43,404 nucleotides of DNA, from contig DPQS01000049.1 of assembly GCA_003537755.1 (NCBI GenBank), positions 1,032 through 44,435 on the forward strand. The letters run 5' to 3'. Positions 41,127 to 43,404 of this stretch are shown in pieces. Below the pieces are notes generated by a model. The model saw only the letters and a program-made list of their open reading frames with translations. It did not search any database and had not been told where the DNA came from. Positions within the stretch are counted from its first letter, which is position 1; every line of letters begins with the position of its first letter. The translations under genes and the position numbers were made by a program. Source of the DNA: Clostridiales bacterium (GTDB taxonomy: Bacteria; Bacillota; Clostridia; Christensenellales; CAG-314).

Positions 41127-42502
41127 TAAAGGAATACAAAACAATCAGAGAAGTGGTCGGCCCCCTGATGCTTGTCGACCACGTCGACGGCGTAAGTTAC
41201 AACGAACTTGTGGAAATCAAGCAGGAAAACGGCGAAATCCGCAAGGGCAAAGTGCTGGAAGTAAACGGCGACAAAGCGTTGGTGCAGTTGTTTGAGGGCA
41301 CGCAAGGGCTGAAAATCAGCACCGCCAAGGCGCGTTTCCTCGGTCACAGCCTGGAACTTGCCGTGTCCGAAGACATGCTCGGGCGCGTATTCAACGGTAT
41401 GGGTGAACCTATCGACGGCGGCGCACCCATCATTGCCGACATGCGTATGGACATCAACGGTCAGCCGATAAACCCCTACGCGCGCGATTACCCCAACGAA
41501 TTTATTCAGACGGGTATTTCGGCAATCGACGGACTTAACACCCTTGTCCGCGGACAGAAACTGCCCGTGTTCAGCGCAAGTGGTTTACCTCACGCCCAAC
41601 TTGCCGCACAGATTGCCCGTCAGGCACGAGTGCTTGGCGACGACGAAAAGTTTGCGGTGGTGTTCGGCGCAATGGGTATCACCTACGAGGAAGCCGACTT
41701 CTTCATCAAGGACTTCAACAAAACCGGCGCCATCGAGCGTACCGTAATGTTTATCAACCTTGCCAACGACCCAGCAATCGAGCGTATCAGTACGCCGCGT
41801 ATGGCGTTGACTGCGGCAGAGTACCTTGCCTTTGAAAAGGGCATGCAGGTGCTTGTCATCCTTACCGACATCACCAACTACGCCGAAGCATTGCGCGAAA
41901 CGTCTGCCGCACGTAAGGAAGTGCCCGGTCGTCGCGGTTACCCGGGCTACATGTACACCGACCTTGCCAGCATGTACGAACGCGCAGGACGTATACACGG
42001 CAGCAACGGCAGTATTACGCAGATACCTATCCTCAGTATGCCCGAAGACGACAAAACTCACCCCATTCCCGACCTTACAGGTTACATCACCGAGGGACAG
42101 ATTATCCTGTCGCGTGACCTGTACAAGCGCGGCTACAATCCGCCCATCGACGTGTTGCCCAGTCTGTCCCGTCTTAAGGATAAGGGTATCGGCAAAGGCA
42201 AAACGCGTGAGGACCACGCAAGTACCATGAACCAACTGTTCAGTGCCTATGCGCAGGGTAAGGAAGCCAAGGAACTGTCGGCAATTCTCGGCGAAGCGGC
42301 ACTGTCCGACGTGGACAAACTGTACGCCAAGTTTGCGGCGGAGTTTGAAAAGCAGTATATAAGCCAGGGCTTTACCACCAACCGTTCGATTGAGGAAACG
42401 CTCAATCTCGGATGGAAGCTGTTGGGTATTTTGCCCCGCAGCGAACTTAAACGTATTTCCGACGAGATGTTGGACAAGTACTACACACCCTGGGAAGATT
42501 AG
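41123..42502 (+). CDS. ntpB: V-type ATPase subunit B
   Basis: 459 residues, ATGA overlap with ntpA. The non-catalytic subunit has SASGLPHAQLAAQIARQA in place of a P-loop, as expected, and YMYTDLASMYERAGRI and SLSRLKDKGIGKGKTREDH near the C-terminal part. It alternates with A in the hexamer. Complete and of normal length. Confidence 0.96.
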   Translation: MIKEYKTIREVVGPLMLVDHVDGVSYNELVEIKQENGEIRKGKVLEVNGDKALVQLFEGTQGLKISTAKARFLGHSLELAVSEDMLGRVFNGMGEPIDGGAPIIADMRMDINGQPINPYARDYPNEFIQTGISAIDGLNTLVRGQKLPVFSASGLPHAQLAAQIARQARVLGDDEKFAVVFGAMGITYEEADFFIKDFNKTGAIERTVMFINLANDPAIERISTPRMALTAAEYLAFEKGMQVLVILTDITNYAEALRETSAARKEVPGRRGYPGYMYTDLASMYERAGRIHGSNGSITQIPILSMPEDDKTHPIPDLTGYITEGQIILSRDLYKRGYNPPIDVLPSLSRLKDKGIGKGKTREDHASTMNQLFSAYAQGKEAKELSAILGEAALSDVDKLYAKFAAEFEKQYISQGFTTNRSIEETLNLGWKLLGILPRSELKRISDEMLDKYYTPWED

Positions 42503-42611
42503 TTTCGTAAGCGTAATCGGTCGTGTGGCAGGCGCAGAAGCGGCGATGTTACGCCGTTCGACCGTCACGACGGCGGTTTTGACGGTGGATTGTGCCGATT
42601 TGCACAAACAC

Positions 42612-42639
42612 TTGACAAAGGCATTTTTTGCAGTAATTT
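42612..42639 (+). promoter_or_regulatory. Possible internal promoter before ntpD
   Basis: TTGACA at 42612-42617 and TAATTT at 42634-42639 with a 16-bp spacer, in the 211-bp gap between ntpB and ntpD. A GCGGCATGCTGCCGC palindrome follows at about 42661-42675. Confidence 0.4.
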
Positions 42640-42713
42640 TTCAAAACGTAGCAAAAAAACGCGGCATGCTGCCGCAACAGGTACATTTATTTTGATTGGA
42701 GGCAGTCCGGGAT

Positions 42714-43337
42714 ATGGCTGTGATGAACGTAAACCCCACCCGCATGGAAATGAAACGGTTGCAGGCTCGCCTGAAAACCGCAACGCGCGGGCACAAATTG
42801 CTTAAGGACAAGACAGACGAAATGATACGTCGCTTCGTCACTCTTGCCGAGCAAAACAAGCAGTTGCGTGAAGAAACGGAACGCGACCTGGCGGAAGCAC
42901 TTGTCAACTTTACTCTGGCACGTTCGGTGACGGACGGCAGAGTGGTGGACGAGGCAATCATGATGCCGTCGCGCACCGTCAAACTTACCTGCGCCGAGCG
43001 CAAGGTGATGGGCATTGATGTGCCTGCAATCAAAATAGAGGACAACGCCGACGAGTTGTATCCGTACAGTCTTACGGGTGCAAGCAGTCAACTGGACGAG
43101 TCAATACGCGGACTGAATTCCGTGCTGTACAAGTTGATTAAACTTGCCGAAACGGAAAAAGCCTGCAATATGCTTGCCGACGAAATCGAAAAGAACAAAC
43201 GCCGTGTAAACGCACTGGAAAATATCATGATTCCGCAACTGACAGAAACCATCAAGTACATCAAAATGAAACTTGACGAGTCGGAACGCAGTGCAACAGT
43301 AAGATTGATGAAAGTAAAAGATATTATCAACAAGTAA
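42714..43337 (+). CDS. ntpD: V-type ATPase subunit D
   Basis: 207 residues from the ATG at 42714, preceded by TTGGAGGCAGTCC; a second ATG at 42723 is possible. The protein is the long helical rotor shaft: NPTRMEMKRLQARLKTATRGHKLLKDKTDEMIRRF is the family start, split here as two helices, and RRVNALENIMIPQLTETIKYI is the conserved end. It closes the operon. The gap before it (211 bp) is unusually large for this operon. Confidence 0.92.
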   Translation: MAVMNVNPTRMEMKRLQARLKTATRGHKLLKDKTDEMIRRFVTLAEQNKQLREETERDLAEALVNFTLARSVTDGRVVDEAIMMPSRTVKLTCAERKVMGIDVPAIKIEDNADELYPYSLTGASSQLDESIRGLNSVLYKLIKLAETEKACNMLADEIEKNKRRVNALENIMIPQLTETIKYIKMKLDESERSATVRLMKVKDIINK

Positions 43338-43342
43338 TTTTT

Positions 43343-43379
43343 GGGGAAAGGGGACTTCTGACAGAAGTCCCCTTTCCCC
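43343..43379. other. Perfect 17-bp hairpin after ntpD
   Basis: GGGGAAAGGGGACTTCT (43343-43359) and its exact inverse (43363-43379) surround a three-base loop. No T run follows on either strand, so it is either a non-canonical terminator or the edge of a dispersed palindromic repeat that continues beyond the window. Confidence 0.6.
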
Positions 43380-43404
43380 ATGCCCCAATCCCCAAGAGTT
43401 TTGC

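Overview
This 43.4 kb window looks like the chromosome of an anaerobic, low-to-mid GC Gram-positive bacterium (Firmicutes, Clostridia-like). The evidence is strong AAGGAGG-type ribosome binding sites, consensus sigma-A promoters with 17-bp spacers, a V-type rather than F-type ATPase, and the gene set (DegV, DUF378, nupNOPQ-type nucleoside importer, thymidine-phosphorylase-family enzyme, zinc-ribbon fusions). No rRNA or tRNA gene was recognised, so taxonomy is an inference from gene content. All convincing genes except one (DUF378, 31260-31538) are on the + strand. Start codons were moved to the ribosome-binding-site-supported ATG/TTG where the longest reading frame was too long.

Layout. 184-5558: XRE-cupin regulator and a potABCD polyamine importer with translationally overlapping genes. 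5745-8549: cytoplasmic GH20 hexosaminidase and 6-phosphofructokinase. 9152-12206: a membrane protein of unknown family, LemA and a CFI-box protein, behind a perfect consensus promoter. 12588-15872: MFS transporter, PfkB kinase (psuK) and pseudouridine-5'-phosphate glycosidase (psuG). 16300-17894: cation/proton antiporter plus a 57-residue partner, followed by a large repeat array. 18998-24462: BMP-type lipoprotein and ABC nucleoside importer (nupN, O, P, Q). 25114-31538: pyrimidine-nucleoside phosphorylase, S51 peptidase, serine acetyltransferase, DegV, a small membrane-anchored protein, an acyltransferase-zinc ribbon fusion and DUF378. 31851-33939: tsaC and rpiB. 34068-43337: a nine-gene V-type ATPase operon (ntpFIKECGABD order) whose proteolipid keeps the sodium-site residues of the Enterococcus enzyme.

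Functional theme. Nucleoside import (nupNOPQ), nucleoside phosphorolysis, pseudouridine kinase/glycosidase, rpiB and pfkA together form a nucleoside-to-ribose-phosphate-to-glycolysis salvage route. The antiporter and V-ATPase handle sodium/proton gradients that would also power transport.

The most unusual signal is non-coding. At four places (17893-18684, 24459-24650, 32838-33404, 36384-36580) an approximately 120-nt imperfect hairpin begins at or inside the stop codon of the preceding gene. The inner sequence is related among loci, but the outermost stem differs: its left arm is the gene's own stop-codon region and its right arm is the reverse complement of that. After the hairpin the right-arm motif is reiterated every 68-97 bp, giving nine regularly spaced copies at the largest locus. 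One such element interrupts the V-ATPase operon. I know no named family with this design; it resembles but does not match attC sites, REP/MITE elements or CRISPR arrays.
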